Shown: positions 32,890 through 42,515, counted from the stretch's first letter. The stretch is DNA of 64,000 nucleotides from Kitasatospora sp. NBC_00240 (GCF_026342405.1 NZ_JAPEMU010000001.1:6820001-6884000); one strand, 5' to 3'. Numbers and translations: made by a program. Notes: generated by a model not told the origin, from the letters alone.

Positions 32890-33992
32890 CCGTGTCTCCT
32901 TGCCCCGTGGTCGAATGGACAGTCCCGCGCCCGGTCGGCTCCGGTGGGAGGCCCCGGGCCCGGTAGTAACCGCGCCGACTGTATCGAAGCGAAGTCGGAA
33001 GATGGCGGTACCTGTCAAGATTTTAGACGAAGTTGGTCCGAGAATCTTTGAGTCGGCGTCTTTGCTGGTCGCGACCGGGTGGGTTGATCCAGGCGGCGGT
33101 GGGCAGGGTGGCGGGCTTCGGGCGGTGCCGCCGGGGTACGGGCGGACGAAGCGTTCGGGGGGTCCGCGGTCGTGAGCGGCCTTTCGTGACGCCGAGGTCG
33201 GCGTAGACGGTCGCCGGGCCGTGTCTACGCGGTACGGACGGTTCAACGGCGACCGCGGGGTGGTGCGTTCGGCCGGTGCGGACGCCCGCGGCCGCGGTTC
33301 GGGTCCGCACGGGGTGCGTACCGGCAGCGGGGCTCGGCGGTGCCGGCGGTGGTGGCTGGCCTCCAGCTGTCCGCCTGCCGCGCCGGAACTCACCGGGCCG
33401 GGTCTCCTTGCTCGCCCTCGACTCGACATCCGAGGAGTGGATCCTGCCTTGCACGATCTTTGGCAGGGCGGGTCTTCCCCCGCGTCGTGAAGCTTCGCAA
33501 CTCCATGATCACTGATCCGGCTCACCCGGTTCCGCAGCCTCCGCGGCGGGCGCCCGCCCCGCGAAATCGCAGGTCGACGAATCGCCCTCCGGGAACGCCG
33601 TGCCCCTGCGTCCGCTGCTGCCTCCCCGTCGCGCTGATCCCGGAGTCCGCCCCGGGGCTCGGCCGCCGGCCGTCGAGGGCAAAGATCGTTCTTATCGGGT
33701 TGTCGGCGGGTGTCGAAAGCACAGCGACAGCCAGCGATGGGTCTTAAGTCCTATGTACGCCCTACTTGACGATCTGACAATCTTCCCGTGGTGGGCAGTC
33801 CACGACCCAGGAGGGCTGCGGAGTCGTGAACGATCCCCTGTGGTGGGGTTTACGCCCACGCACTGGTGCATTTGATCAGACACACGTCGGGGGTCGGGTG
33901 TGCACCATGCAGCCGGAGTGCGGCGATGCGGCCGCACGCACGGCCGAGGTGGTCGTCAGAACCGCCCAGAAACTACAGCGAAAGAGGAAGCA
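32890..33992. other. 1.1-kb intergenic region, no supported gene
   Basis: No frame here has the composition or motifs of a real gene. The part near 33000-33070 and the part 33680-33800 are lower in GC than the average and probably hold the promoters of the LuxR gene (leftward) and the dioxygenase operon (rightward). GGTGCA near 33863 and TGCACC near 33900 form a spaced inverted pair. Adjacent recombinase debris makes remnant mobile DNA plausible. Confidence 0.4.
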
Positions 33993-35312
33993 GTGACGAT
34001 CGAACTGCAGCGGATGGTGGACGACCCGATCGTCGTCGATGATTTAGAGCACCTCTCGTTCCGGGTGGATCGCCGTGCCTACACGGACGACGACGTGGCC
34101 GCGCAGGAGATGGCCAGGATCTTCGATCGCTGCTGGTTGTACCTCGGACACGAATCAGAGGTGCCCGAGCCGGGCTCCTACGTGTCACGCGACGTCGGCG
34201 GGCGCCCGGTGGTCATGTCGCGCGGGTCCGACGGGGTGATCCGGGTGTTTGCCAACAGCTGCACTCACCGCGGGGCCCTGATCTGCTCGCAGCCGGCCGG
34301 GCAGGCCAAGTCGTTCCGGTGCCCTTACCACGACTGGACGTTCTCCAACCAGGGCGATCTGGTCGGGGTTCCGATTCCGGACGGGTACGGGCCGAACTTT
34401 CGGAAGGCTGACTTCGGCCTGGCGCAGCACCGTAGTGACAGCTACCGCGGTTTTGTCTTCGTCACCTTCGATCCGCAGCAGCCGCGCACCTTGACCGAGT
34501 ACCTGGCGGGAGCCACGGACTACCTCGATCTGATCGACGACCAGTCCGAGGTCGGAATGGAGGTGATCCAAGGCGCGCAACTCCACGGGGCTCAGGCCAA
34601 CTGGAAGCTCATGATGGAGAACAGCGTCGACATCTACCACTTCCGAGCACTGCACAAGCGTTACGTCAGTTACATGCAGTCGCTCGGGTCGGTGCCGCCG
34701 CGACGACGAGGTGGCTTCGGCGTCGGCCTCGGCCTGGGTCATGGGGCCAACGAGCTGCCGCCGGCCGCGGCCCGCCCGCTAGCCCACTGGACGCCGATGT
34801 TCGGTCCCGAGGTCCGGCCGCAAATCGAGGCGACCGCCGCACGTTTCGTCGAACGGTTCGGCGCCGAACGCGCCGAACGGATCACCGGCACCAACCGCGC
34901 GTTGCTGATCTTCCCCAACCTGCTGATCATCGACGCGATTGCGATCACGATTCGCAAGATCGATCCGATCGGCGCCGATCGGATGGCCATCACCTCGGTC
35001 GCGCTGGCCCCCAAGGACGAGGATCCGGCGATCCGGGAACTCCGCAAGAGTCACTACCTGACGTTCCTCGGTCCCGCGGGCTTCGCCACTCCCGACGACA
35101 TCGAGATCGTCGAGTCGTGCCAGCGAGGTTACGCCAACCGCACGGTGCGCTACTCGGATCTGTCGCGCGGTATGAACAAGGAGATCCCCGAGACGACCGA
35201 CGAGCTTCCTGCCCGCGAATTCTGGCGGCAGTGGGACCGGCTGATGCACGGCGACGACGGTCACTTCGAGGTCGCTCACCAGGTCGAGCTGCAGGGGGCG
35301 GAAATCCAGTGA
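33993..35312 (+). CDS. Ring-hydroxylating dioxygenase, large (alpha) subunit
   Basis: 439 residues from the GTG at 33993 behind AGAGGAAG. The frame is open to 33900, but upstream residues look non-coding. Rieske ligands are in CTHRGALICS and CPYHDWTF (about residues 85-110). The catalytic iron triad lies in ENSVDIYHFRALH (D-x2-H-x4-H). Length and a following beta subunit place it with the hetero-oligomeric aromatic dioxygenases (benzoate, p-cumate, biphenyl types), which add O2 across an arene or hydroxylate it. Needs a reductase; the flavoprotein at 38278 is the nearest candidate. Confidence 0.9.
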   Translation: MTIELQRMVDDPIVVDDLEHLSFRVDRRAYTDDDVAAQEMARIFDRCWLYLGHESEVPEPGSYVSRDVGGRPVVMSRGSDGVIRVFANSCTHRGALICSQPAGQAKSFRCPYHDWTFSNQGDLVGVPIPDGYGPNFRKADFGLAQHRSDSYRGFVFVTFDPQQPRTLTEYLAGATDYLDLIDDQSEVGMEVIQGAQLHGAQANWKLMMENSVDIYHFRALHKRYVSYMQSLGSVPPRRRGGFGVGLGLGHGANELPPAAARPLAHWTPMFGPEVRPQIEATAARFVERFGAERAERITGTNRALLIFPNLLIIDAIAITIRKIDPIGADRMAITSVALAPKDEDPAIRELRKSHYLTFLGPAGFATPDDIEIVESCQRGYANRTVRYSDLSRGMNKEIPETTDELPAREFWRQWDRLMHGDDGHFEVAHQVELQGAEIQ

Positions 35313-35821
35313 CCAGCGAAGTGATGATCGACGACACCGCCCAGTTGAGGCTGTGGCACCGGGTTAGCCAGTTCCTTTTCCGGGAGGCTCGGATGCTCGA
35401 CGAGTGGCGTCTGATCGAGTGGTACGACGAGATGCTGACCGACGACATCCGCTACGTGGTGCCGGCCACCGACGTCCGCGGCGAGTCGGCCGACGCGCTC
35501 GGGCTCATCGACGACAATCCTGCCCGGCTTCGCCAGCGGATCGAGCAACTCCTCAATGGTGAGGTGTGGTGCGAGGACCCTCGGTCGCGGACGAATCGCG
35601 TGATCAGCAACGTGGAAATCCTGGCTGATCAGGGCAGCTACCTCGAGGTGGCGGCAAATGTCGTCGCCTACCGCTTCGGGCACGGCCGCTCCGACGCTTA
35701 CGTCGGAAAGTACCGGTTCGAACTCGTCCCCGAGGGCGAGTCGTTCCGGATCCGGAACCGGGTCGTGGTGCTCGACCACGAGACGTTGTACGAGCACGGC
35801 AAGCTCAGCATCGTTCTGTGA
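35309..35821 (+). CDS. Ring-hydroxylating dioxygenase, small (beta) subunit
   Basis: 170 residues from the GTG at 35309, overlapping the alpha-subunit stop (GTGA). It follows the NTF2-like fold of aromatic dioxygenase beta subunits: FLFREARMLDEWRLIEWYD, then DDIRYVVP, and the C-terminal FRIRNRVVVLDHETL. Beta subunits are structural and shape the alpha3beta3 hexamer. Overlapping translation gives stoichiometric coupling. Assignment is strengthened by the neighbouring alpha subunit. Confidence 0.88.
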   Translation: MTSEVMIDDTAQLRLWHRVSQFLFREARMLDEWRLIEWYDEMLTDDIRYVVPATDVRGESADALGLIDDNPARLRQRIEQLLNGEVWCEDPRSRTNRVISNVEILADQGSYLEVAANVVAYRFGHGRSDAYVGKYRFELVPEGESFRIRNRVVVLDHETLYEHGKLSIVL

Positions 35822-36006
35822 CAGGGCGATGACGGCGGCCGGCCCCGGCGGCTTCCCGACCGTCGCCGCCGCCGAGCCGGGTCTCCCTCGCGAGGTCTGC
35901 GTCCTCAGTGTCGTCGGCGGCTGTGTCATGTCGGGGCCGGGCTGGTCCTCGTCTTCATGACGCCGTGACGTTGACAACCATTCGTCCCATATGGAGGAGT
36001 CGATCG

Positions 36007-36399
36007 ATGGATCAGCCGTCTAACCGGCGCGAGCGGGGTGAAGCCGTCTTCAAGGAGCTCTTCGGCCGCGAACCGCGCCCGGGTTCCTACCCGGAGTTCC
36101 TGCAGATCACCGTCGACCACTTGTTCGGTGAGATCTGGGCCCGCCCGCACCTGAGCATCGAGGAGCGCGAACTGGTCGCACTGACCGCGGTCGCGCTGGC
36201 GCGGACCGATTGGGAGTTGCGGGGCCACATCGGCGCCTCCCTGAACCTCGGGATGTCGCGAGAGAAGATCGTCGAGGTCATCATCCAACTCGCCTACTAC
36301 GGCGGCTGGCCGGTCGCCAACAACGGACTGCGCGTCGCCCAGGAGGTCTTCGCCGAGCTGGACGAGGCTGCCGGGAAGGACGCGGACGATGACCAGTGA
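36007..36399 (+). CDS. Carboxymuconolactone decarboxylase (CMD/AhpD-like) family protein
   Basis: 130 residues from the ATG at 36007 behind GGAGGAGT. The pattern RPHLSIEERELVALTAVALA, then ELRGHIGASLNLGMSREKI, then QLAYYGGWP is that of CMD-type helical-bundle proteins. The CxxC of peroxidase-type AhpD is absent, so decarboxylase, lactonase-like or scaffold functions are more likely. It overlaps the next gene by 11 bp. A 3' fragment of a second, similar gene lies at 42589. Confidence 0.88.
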   Translation: MDQPSNRRERGEAVFKELFGREPRPGSYPEFLQITVDHLFGEIWARPHLSIEERELVALTAVALARTDWELRGHIGASLNLGMSREKIVEVIIQLAYYGGWPVANNGLRVAQEVFAELDEAAGKDADDDQ

Positions 36400-36913
36400 A
36401 ACGTATTCTCTCGAGCCGGCGGAGAAGGTCGACCTCTGGCGCCAGCGGTACTTCGAGGCCCAGGCGGCCGCGGAGGAGTTCGTCCTGGGAGAGCACGGCG
36501 AAGAAGGCCTGGCCGGATGGATCGATGCGAACTCCCGCATCACCGCGGAACTGCTGCGGGCGCAACGGCCCGACGGGGTATCGGCTGCCGATCACTTCAT
36601 GACCCGACTGCAACGTCAGCTCATGCTGTACGACTCGGCGGTGTCCATCGAGCCGCAGCCCTCGGGCAGCGTCCTGCGCAACGCGGACTGCGGGATCCTT
36701 CGGTACCGCAAGGAGGCTGCCCGCGACGGCGTCGTCCTGACGTTCAAGTCACCGTGCGGGTACTGCCAGAATCTCAACACCGCCATCGCCACCCGCTACG
36801 TGGAACCGGACGTCACGGTGTCGTCCGACCAGGCGGGCGACGGGTGCACCTGGCGCGCGGAGCGTCTGCACGCTCCGGAGGAGGACGCGGCCGACTCACC
36901 GCAGCGCGGATGA
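36389..36913 (+). CDS. Uncharacterised CxxC protein coupled to the CMD gene
   Basis: 174 residues from the ATG at 36389. I do not recognise the family with confidence. The N-terminal half is helical (EKVDLWRQRYFEAQAAAEEF). The C-terminal half has Cys in NADCGILRYR, then SPCGYCQNLN and DGCTWRAERL, that is four or five Cys that could bind a metal or Fe-S centre or act in thiol chemistry. It bears a faint likeness to the L-2-amino-thiazoline-4-carboxylate hydrolase group. Overlap with CMD indicates a joint function. Confidence 0.6.
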   Translation: MTSETYSLEPAEKVDLWRQRYFEAQAAAEEFVLGEHGEEGLAGWIDANSRITAELLRAQRPDGVSAADHFMTRLQRQLMLYDSAVSIEPQPSGSVLRNADCGILRYRKEAARDGVVLTFKSPCGYCQNLNTAIATRYVEPDVTVSSDQAGDGCTWRAERLHAPEEDAADSPQRG

Positions 36914-37071
36914 GCTGCTGATTGAACCGACGGCAGTGCCGTTTCCCGCCGGTCGGCCGAGATCGGCGTTCGGCGGTGCCACCGACTCGGACATCTTTTC
37001 GCGACTTCGCCGGACCCCCGACCGAAGCGTCTTCCAGCACTTCTCGCACCCGTCTATCGGAGTGATCAGGC

Positions 37072-38130
37072 ATGCCTTTGTCGATGGCCGACAAAATGAT
37101 CCGTCTAAACCTGATGTCGTTCCCGCGCCCCCTCAATGTGGCGCAGTTCTACCCGGCGCTTTCGACGTACAGCGTCGAGCAGCCTTTTTCGCTCGAAGAT
37201 TTTCGGGACGCAGTCGGTCACTTCTTCGACAAGAACCCGCTCTTCTCGAAGTGTCATGTGATCGAGCGGGAGTTCGAAAGCCCGGAAGAATTCCCGGTCG
37301 AATCCTTTCAGGGGATCGTGCTCGACGAGTACCCCAATTACTACGACGGATTCCTGTTGATGTCCGTCACCTACAGGTCGAACCCCAACATCCAGGGGAT
37401 CTTCACGGCCTTCCCCATGTCGGTGCAGGACGGCTACCGGTGCTTCCGGTTCCACCAGGCGCTGATGAGCACCATGAAGGCGGGCGAGGACCGGTTCCGT
37501 ATCGCGGAGGCGATAGCGGAGCTCCAGCTGCAGACCGCTGACCTGGACCAGTACCTCCCCGTGCGGAAGCCGTCCGTCGACGAGAACGAAACGGTGCGCG
37601 TCATGCCCTGGACGGTCCGGGAGACCGTCGAGCCGGCCGTGAAGATCGGTTCATTTCTCGACAAGGTCAAGGCGGAGTTCCACAAGAGGTCCAGCGAGAA
37701 CATTCTCGTGATGAAGAACGCCTCGTACGGAGCAAGTCTTCCCTTCGGAAACCATCTCATGTTCCTGTTCGTGCCGCGCGAGGTGGTCGACCGGAGCAGT
37801 GGTGGTCAGATTCGCGACTACTACAAGGAGTTGGCGGTCGAATCGGAGAAGACCGTCGCGCAGTTGGAGACGCCGGAGGACTTCGCACGAGCCGGCGCGG
37901 CTGTACTCCCGTGGATAGGCACGCACCCCCGTCGATTCGGCGTCAACAACTACGGCGACGTCTCGCGGTACGACGGGTCGGACTTCCTTCCGGCCAAGGG
38001 GACCCTCGTGCAGTACCAGTGGCACATGCCGTACGTCGTCTCGCGCGGAGCGGCCGAGGAAGGCTCGGGAATGCACATGACCATTACCATCAACGGTAAG
38101 GCCTTCCATTTCCTGACAGAACGGCGGTAG
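37072..38130 (+). CDS. CAT/condensation-fold acyltransferase-like protein without HHxxxDG histidines
   Basis: 352 residues from the ATG at 37072; later in-frame Mets exist. The layout resembles PapA5 or alcohol-acetyltransferase members of the chloramphenicol acetyltransferase superfamily. FRDAVGHFFDKNPLFSKCHV is the N-terminal 'hole-and-arm' helix. PMSVQDGYRCF aligns with HHxxxDG but has Pro-Met instead of His-His. FGVNNYGDVSRY resembles the late structural motif. Loss of the catalytic His argues against normal acyl transfer. The family call is tentative. Codon use is less GC-rich than the first biosynthetic block. Confidence 0.55.
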   Translation: MPLSMADKMIRLNLMSFPRPLNVAQFYPALSTYSVEQPFSLEDFRDAVGHFFDKNPLFSKCHVIEREFESPEEFPVESFQGIVLDEYPNYYDGFLLMSVTYRSNPNIQGIFTAFPMSVQDGYRCFRFHQALMSTMKAGEDRFRIAEAIAELQLQTADLDQYLPVRKPSVDENETVRVMPWTVRETVEPAVKIGSFLDKVKAEFHKRSSENILVMKNASYGASLPFGNHLMFLFVPREVVDRSSGGQIRDYYKELAVESEKTVAQLETPEDFARAGAAVLPWIGTHPRRFGVNNYGDVSRYDGSDFLPAKGTLVQYQWHMPYVVSRGAAEEGSGMHMTITINGKAFHFLTERR

Positions 38131-38277
38131 GGAACCGAACGGCGTCCGACGGGTAAGCATTCACTTCTTGAGCGGTTGAGGCTGCCTCGGAGTGCGGCCA
38201 CGGGCGCTTCGTCAGGTGGCCGCACTTGGGTGACGTGGTCCTGAACGGCGTTGAGCGGAAAAGGGAGGTTCCTCCAG

Positions 38278-38934
38278 ATGAAGATCATTGCATTGTCCTG
38301 TACGCAGAAGCGGCTCCCTTCGGTGACGGACGCGTTGCTCGAGGCGGCGATTTCCGGCCTCGTCAAAGAGGTCGGTGACGCGGAGATCCAGCGGATCCGG
38401 TTGATCGACCATCGCATCGCGATGTGCGAGGCCGAGGACACCTGCCTCGATCCCGCGGTGGGCCGATGCACGCTCGACGACGATTTCGAGCGTGTCGTCG
38501 ACATGGCCGAGGGTGCGCAGGCGATGCTGCTCGCCATGCCGGTGTACGGGGGGAACGTGCCCTCGGTGTTGAAGATATTCCAGGAGCGTTTGAAGAGCTT
38601 CATGAACGCCACGCACCGTCCTTTCGGCAACCTGCAGGTGGGGACGATCGTGCATTCGCGCACGATGCTGACCGAGCCCGCACTGGGAGCGTTGTTCCCG
38701 TGGTACCTGCGCCTGAAGAACAGGAACGTGGCTTCGGCGTGCGTCAGCCAGAACGACCATGAGGACCTGACCCGCACCGCGGCTATCGACCTGTCTGCGG
38801 CCGTGGGCCGCCAACTCGGCATGACCCTCGACCTCAGCCGGTCGCCGGCCGAACAACGCACGCTACTGCCGTTGGTTCAGTCGCCGCCTCGTCCGCGGTG
38901 CGGCGACCAGGCCGCGTCGATTGCTGGAGCGTGA
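38278..38934 (+). CDS. NAD(P)H-dependent FMN reductase / iron-sulfur flavoprotein-like
   Basis: 218 residues from the ATG at 38278 behind AAGGGAGG. Flavodoxin-like: IIALSCTQKRLPSVT binds the FMN phosphate, and MPVYGGNVPSVLKIFQERL is the flavin-binding strand-loop found in iron-sulfur flavoproteins. Cysteines spaced C-x5-C-x6-C (MCEAEDTCLDPAVGRC) lie where such proteins hold a cluster, though the spacing differs from the classic CxxCxxC. It could supply electrons to the ring-hydroxylating dioxygenase or reduce an intermediate. Confidence 0.75.
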   Translation: MKIIALSCTQKRLPSVTDALLEAAISGLVKEVGDAEIQRIRLIDHRIAMCEAEDTCLDPAVGRCTLDDDFERVVDMAEGAQAMLLAMPVYGGNVPSVLKIFQERLKSFMNATHRPFGNLQVGTIVHSRTMLTEPALGALFPWYLRLKNRNVASACVSQNDHEDLTRTAAIDLSAAVGRQLGMTLDLSRSPAEQRTLLPLVQSPPRPRCGDQAASIAGA

Positions 38935-39092
38935 TCAGGACGGTACGACCGTTCTGATCGATCCGGTGCGCGACCTGCCCACCTGAGTAGTTGTCCGCCT
39001 TCGCCTTCCGGAAGAGGCTGAATTCCGGTTGGCCATCGGCGAAATGTCTGCAACTTTGGAGCGACGAGCTTCCGATCCGGGGGATCAAACTC

Positions 39093-40322
39093 GTGACCAC
39101 GCCTCTTACTCTCACACCGTTAGCTGAAACCGACTTCACTTCGGACCCGGAGCGCGAGGGTCAATGGCTTCGCACTCTGCCGGCCCAGCAGCAACCGCGG
39201 TGGAAGGACCACCGTCTGGCTGAACGGCTCAGCGGCGCACTCGGTGACCTGCCCGGCCTGGTGACCTGGGACGAGGTACGCCATCTGCGGCTGCTCCTCG
39301 CCGAGGTCGCGGCCGGCGGACTGCAGATCCTGCAGGCGGGCGACTGCGCCGAGGATCCCGCGGACTGCGTTCCCGAGGTGCTCAGACGCAAGGCCGGCAT
39401 GCTCGACGCGCTGGCCGGGGCGATGCAAGCCCGAACCGGCCTGTCCGTGGTGCGGGTAGGTCGGATCGCGGGTCAGTTCGCCAAGCCCCGCTCCGCCGAC
39501 CTGGAGCGGCACGGCGAGCTCGAACTACCGACATTCCGCGGCCACTTGATCAACGACCCGCAGCCCGATCCGCAGCTGCGCCAGCCGGATCCGGCGCGCC
39601 TGCTCACCGGCTACCGGGCCGCTCACGCCGGAACGGAATTCCTGCGCCGACTCGGCGGCGCCTGGGGCCTGCCGGCCGCGGTACCTGTGTGGACGAGCCA
39701 CGAGGCCCTCGTGCTGGACTACGAGCTGCCGCTGCTGCGTCGTGGCCAGCGAGGCTTGCTGCTGTCCTCGACACACTGGCCGTGGATCGGGGACCGCACC
39801 CGCCAGCTGGACGGTGCGCACGTGCAGCTGCTGGCCCGGGTCGAGAATCCGGTGGCCTGCAAGGTCGGCCCGACGATGACACCCGCCGAGCTGACCCAAC
39901 TCTGTTCGGTCCTGGACCCGGCCCGTACGCCCGGCCGACTGACGCTCATCTCCCGGATGGGCGCGGATCGGGTCGCGGAGTGGCTGCCACCGTTGATGGC
40001 CGCTGTCCGCGACGCGGGGCATCCGGTCATCTGGCTGTCCGATCCGATGCACGGCAACACCCGGAGCGGCCCCTTGGGCCGCAAGACCCGCCTGCTGACC
40101 AGCGTCACGCGTGAGGTGGAGCTCTTCCAGGAGGCGGCCACCGTGGAGAACGTGGTGGCAGGGGGGCTGCACCTGGAAGCCACGCCGGAGAACGTCCGTG
40201 AATGTGTGGCGGACGAGTCGTACCTCGACGACCTCCTCGACCCAGCGGGCTACACCACCCTCTGCGACCCGCGCCTCAACATCGACCAGGCCGTGGCAGT
40301 CGTGTCGGCCTGGCGTCCTTGA
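39093..40322 (+). CDS. Class II (plant-type) DAHP synthase
   Basis: 409 residues from the GTG at 39093, with GGGGGA upstream. Typical class II motifs: LQAGDCAE (metal-binding Cys), VVRVGRIAGQFAKPRS, HWPWIGDRT, KVGPTMTP, LISRMGADRV and WLSDPMHGNT. It condenses phosphoenolpyruvate and erythrose 4-phosphate, the entry step of the shikimate pathway. Clusters for aromatic or aminoaromatic metabolites often carry such an extra copy to raise precursor supply. No further shikimate genes are adjacent, so it probably boosts the housekeeping pathway. Suggests that the block's product contains a chorismate-derived ring. Confidence 0.92.
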   Translation: MTTPLTLTPLAETDFTSDPEREGQWLRTLPAQQQPRWKDHRLAERLSGALGDLPGLVTWDEVRHLRLLLAEVAAGGLQILQAGDCAEDPADCVPEVLRRKAGMLDALAGAMQARTGLSVVRVGRIAGQFAKPRSADLERHGELELPTFRGHLINDPQPDPQLRQPDPARLLTGYRAAHAGTEFLRRLGGAWGLPAAVPVWTSHEALVLDYELPLLRRGQRGLLLSSTHWPWIGDRTRQLDGAHVQLLARVENPVACKVGPTMTPAELTQLCSVLDPARTPGRLTLISRMGADRVAEWLPPLMAAVRDAGHPVIWLSDPMHGNTRSGPLGRKTRLLTSVTREVELFQEAATVENVVAGGLHLEATPENVRECVADESYLDDLLDPAGYTTLCDPRLNIDQAVAVVSAWRP

Positions 40323-41051
40323 GCGACCCGACCACCGACCACAGCACGACGACCGGCCGCCTGGCGCCTTTGGCGATCCACGTCTGGTCGGTCACGGTGG
40401 AGACAGACCTGTTCCGGTGAGGTAGCCGTCGATCGGACGGGTACCGGATCAGCTCCGGCCGGCGGAACCCTTTCGGTTCGCCTGCACGGCCACGGTGGAG
40501 CAGGGGCGGGAGATCAGCCGGGAGCGGTCGCCGGGCCGGCAGCAGCACGGCCCGGCGATCGACACCCGTACCGTGCCCCGGCGGTCACCTTCACCACCGG
40601 TCAGGCCCAGGACGGCGGCGGGGAACTCGGTGGTGGGCCGGTCCGGCTGCAGCACCCGTGCCGGTCCCACACCTCGCAGAACTCCGGCGACTCCCGCTGC
40701 AGCCGCGCCACCAGGCCCTTCCACAGCGTGGTCGGTCATCTGCCCGACCATCGCCGCGTGTTGATCACCGCGGCCGGACCGGGCCTGAACTGGCGCAGCA
40801 TCGTCGAAGGATGCCAACTCGTGCGTGTGAAAAGCGGGTTCAGGCCCTGCGGCCTCGGTGCCCGGCCCGTTTCCGCTGGTCCGAAGGCTGCACGCAGCGG
40901 TCTGGGACGCGCTCACCGGACTGTGTGTCATCGTCGTCGTACTCCCCGCGTGCCGCATGCCTCAGCCCGTTGCCAGTACTTCTTATTACCAGGATGAAAA
41001 CACTTCAGAACGCGCTGGTACCAGGCTGACGAGGCGAGGATCGTAGACACC
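40323..41051. other. 729-bp intergenic region with a possible decayed regulator on the minus strand
   Basis: No intact gene. On the minus strand around 40650-40740 one frame reads GLVARLQRESPEFCEVWDRH, reminiscent of the ligand-binding tail of XRE/MmyB-type regulators, but stops and frame changes break it. The 60 bp before 41052 are relatively AT-rich (TACTTCTTATTACCAGGATG) and may be the promoter of the MFS gene. Confidence 0.35.
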
Positions 41052-42515
41052 GTGAGTGAATCGACTGTGTCGCCCCATTCTTCCGTCCCCCCTCCCGCCA
41101 CCCCTGTCCGTCCGGACGAACGCACCTCCGCAGCGCCCGAGTTAAGCCCGCTCGGGCTGTTCACCCTGCTGCTCGGGGCCGCGCTGCCGCTCATCGACTT
41201 CTTCATCGTCAACGTCGCCCTGCCCACCATCGACCAGGATCTGCAGGCGGGCCCCGCCCTGCTCGAACTCGTCGTCGCGGGCTACGGCGTCGCGTACGCC
41301 GTACTCCTCGTCCTGGGCGGCCGCCTCGGCGACACGGTCGGACGCCGCCGGCTCTTCCTGGCCGGCATGGCCGCCTTCGGCCTCACCTCGCTCGCCTGCG
41401 GGCTGGCCCCCGACGCCTGGACGCTGGTCGTGGCCCGGGTCGCCCAGGGCGCCGCGGCCGCGCTGATGATGCCGCAGGTGCTCGCCACCATCCAGTCCAC
41501 CACCCAAGGTCCGCGCAAGGCACGGGCGATGGGCCTCTACGGTGCCACGATCGGGCTCTCCATGGTGGCCGGGCAGATCCTCGGCGGTGTACTCGTCGCG
41601 GCCGACATCGCGGGCACGAGCTGGCGTGCAGTGTTCCTGGTGAACGTGCCGGTCGCCCTGCTCGGTCTGATCCTCGCGGCGCGCTCCGTCCCTGAGACCC
41701 GCAGCGCACAGCCCGCGTCGGTGGACGTACCGGGCACGCTGCTGCTCGCCGCCTCCCTGATCACCCTGCTGCTGCCGCTGACCGAGGGCCGGGCGGCGGG
41801 CTGGCCGGTGTGGACCTGGGTCATGCTGGCACTGTTCCCGGTCTCCGTGGCCGCCTTCTGCTGGATCGAGCTGCGCGCCGACCGGGCGGGCCGGACTCCG
41901 CTGGTACCGCCGAGCCTGTTCCGATCAGTACCGCTGCGCAGGGGACTTGCGCTGCTCCTGCCGCTCATGCTCGGGTTCAGCGGCTTTATGTTCGTGTTCG
42001 CCGTGGCGCTGCAGCAGGGGCTGCGGATGGGGCCCGTCGAGGCGGGGCTCGCCCTGACGCCGATGGCGGTGGTGTTCTTCCTCGGCTCCCTCGCGGGACC
42101 GCGGCTGACCGCACGGTTCGGCAGCCGGGTCGTGACCGCCGGCGGGCTGATCCAGGCGGTGGGCGTCGCGCTGGTCGCCGGGGCGGTCTGGCGGAACTGG
42201 CCGGGGCTCGGCATCGCGGAGCTGGCCCCCGGGGTCGCGCTCGCCGGCCTCGGCACGTCATTGCAACAGCCGACGCTCTTCCGCATCGTGCTCTCGGACG
42301 TGCCCGCGCACCGGGCCGGTGTGGGCAGCGGCGTCATGATTACCACCCAGCAGTCGGCCTTGGCGCTCGGGGTGGCGACGCTCGGCTCGCTCTTCCTCGC
42401 GCTGCTGCCCGGCTCCGGGATGCGGGACGCCCTGCTGATCACGCTGCTCGTCCAGCTGGGTACGGTCGTGCTGACGGTGCTGCTGAGCCTGCGACTGCCG
42501 CGCAAGGCGGTCTGA
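41052..42515 (+). CDS. DHA2-type MFS multidrug exporter (14-TM)
   Basis: 487 residues from the GTG at 41052. Hydrophobic segments run throughout (about 14). Motif A is GGRLGDTVGRRRLFLAG. The motif C-like region is in YGATIGLSMVAGQILGG. PLIDFFIVNVALPTID is the usual TM1 (motif D1-like) of the DHA2 family of drug/H+ antiporters. It sits downstream of the DAHP synthase at the end of the second biosynthetic block, where it probably exports the product or confers self-resistance. Confidence 0.9.
   Translation: MSESTVSPHSSVPPPATPVRPDERTSAAPELSPLGLFTLLLGAALPLIDFFIVNVALPTIDQDLQAGPALLELVVAGYGVAYAVLLVLGGRLGDTVGRRRLFLAGMAAFGLTSLACGLAPDAWTLVVARVAQGAAAALMMPQVLATIQSTTQGPRKARAMGLYGATIGLSMVAGQILGGVLVAADIAGTSWRAVFLVNVPVALLGLILAARSVPETRSAQPASVDVPGTLLLAASLITLLLPLTEGRAAGWPVWTWVMLALFPVSVAAFCWIELRADRAGRTPLVPPSLFRSVPLRRGLALLLPLMLGFSGFMFVFAVALQQGLRMGPVEAGLALTPMAVVFFLGSLAGPRLTARFGSRVVTAGGLIQAVGVALVAGAVWRNWPGLGIAELAPGVALAGLGTSLQQPTLFRIVLSDVPAHRAGVGSGVMITTQQSALALGVATLGSLFLALLPGSGMRDALLITLLVQLGTVVLTVLLSLRLPRKAV

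Noticed and set aside
40449..40958. 169-codon minus-strand frame downstream of the DAHP synthase
   Set aside because: Only a short piece in another frame resembles a regulator tail. The frame itself has no motif or ribosome site, so no intact gene is claimed.
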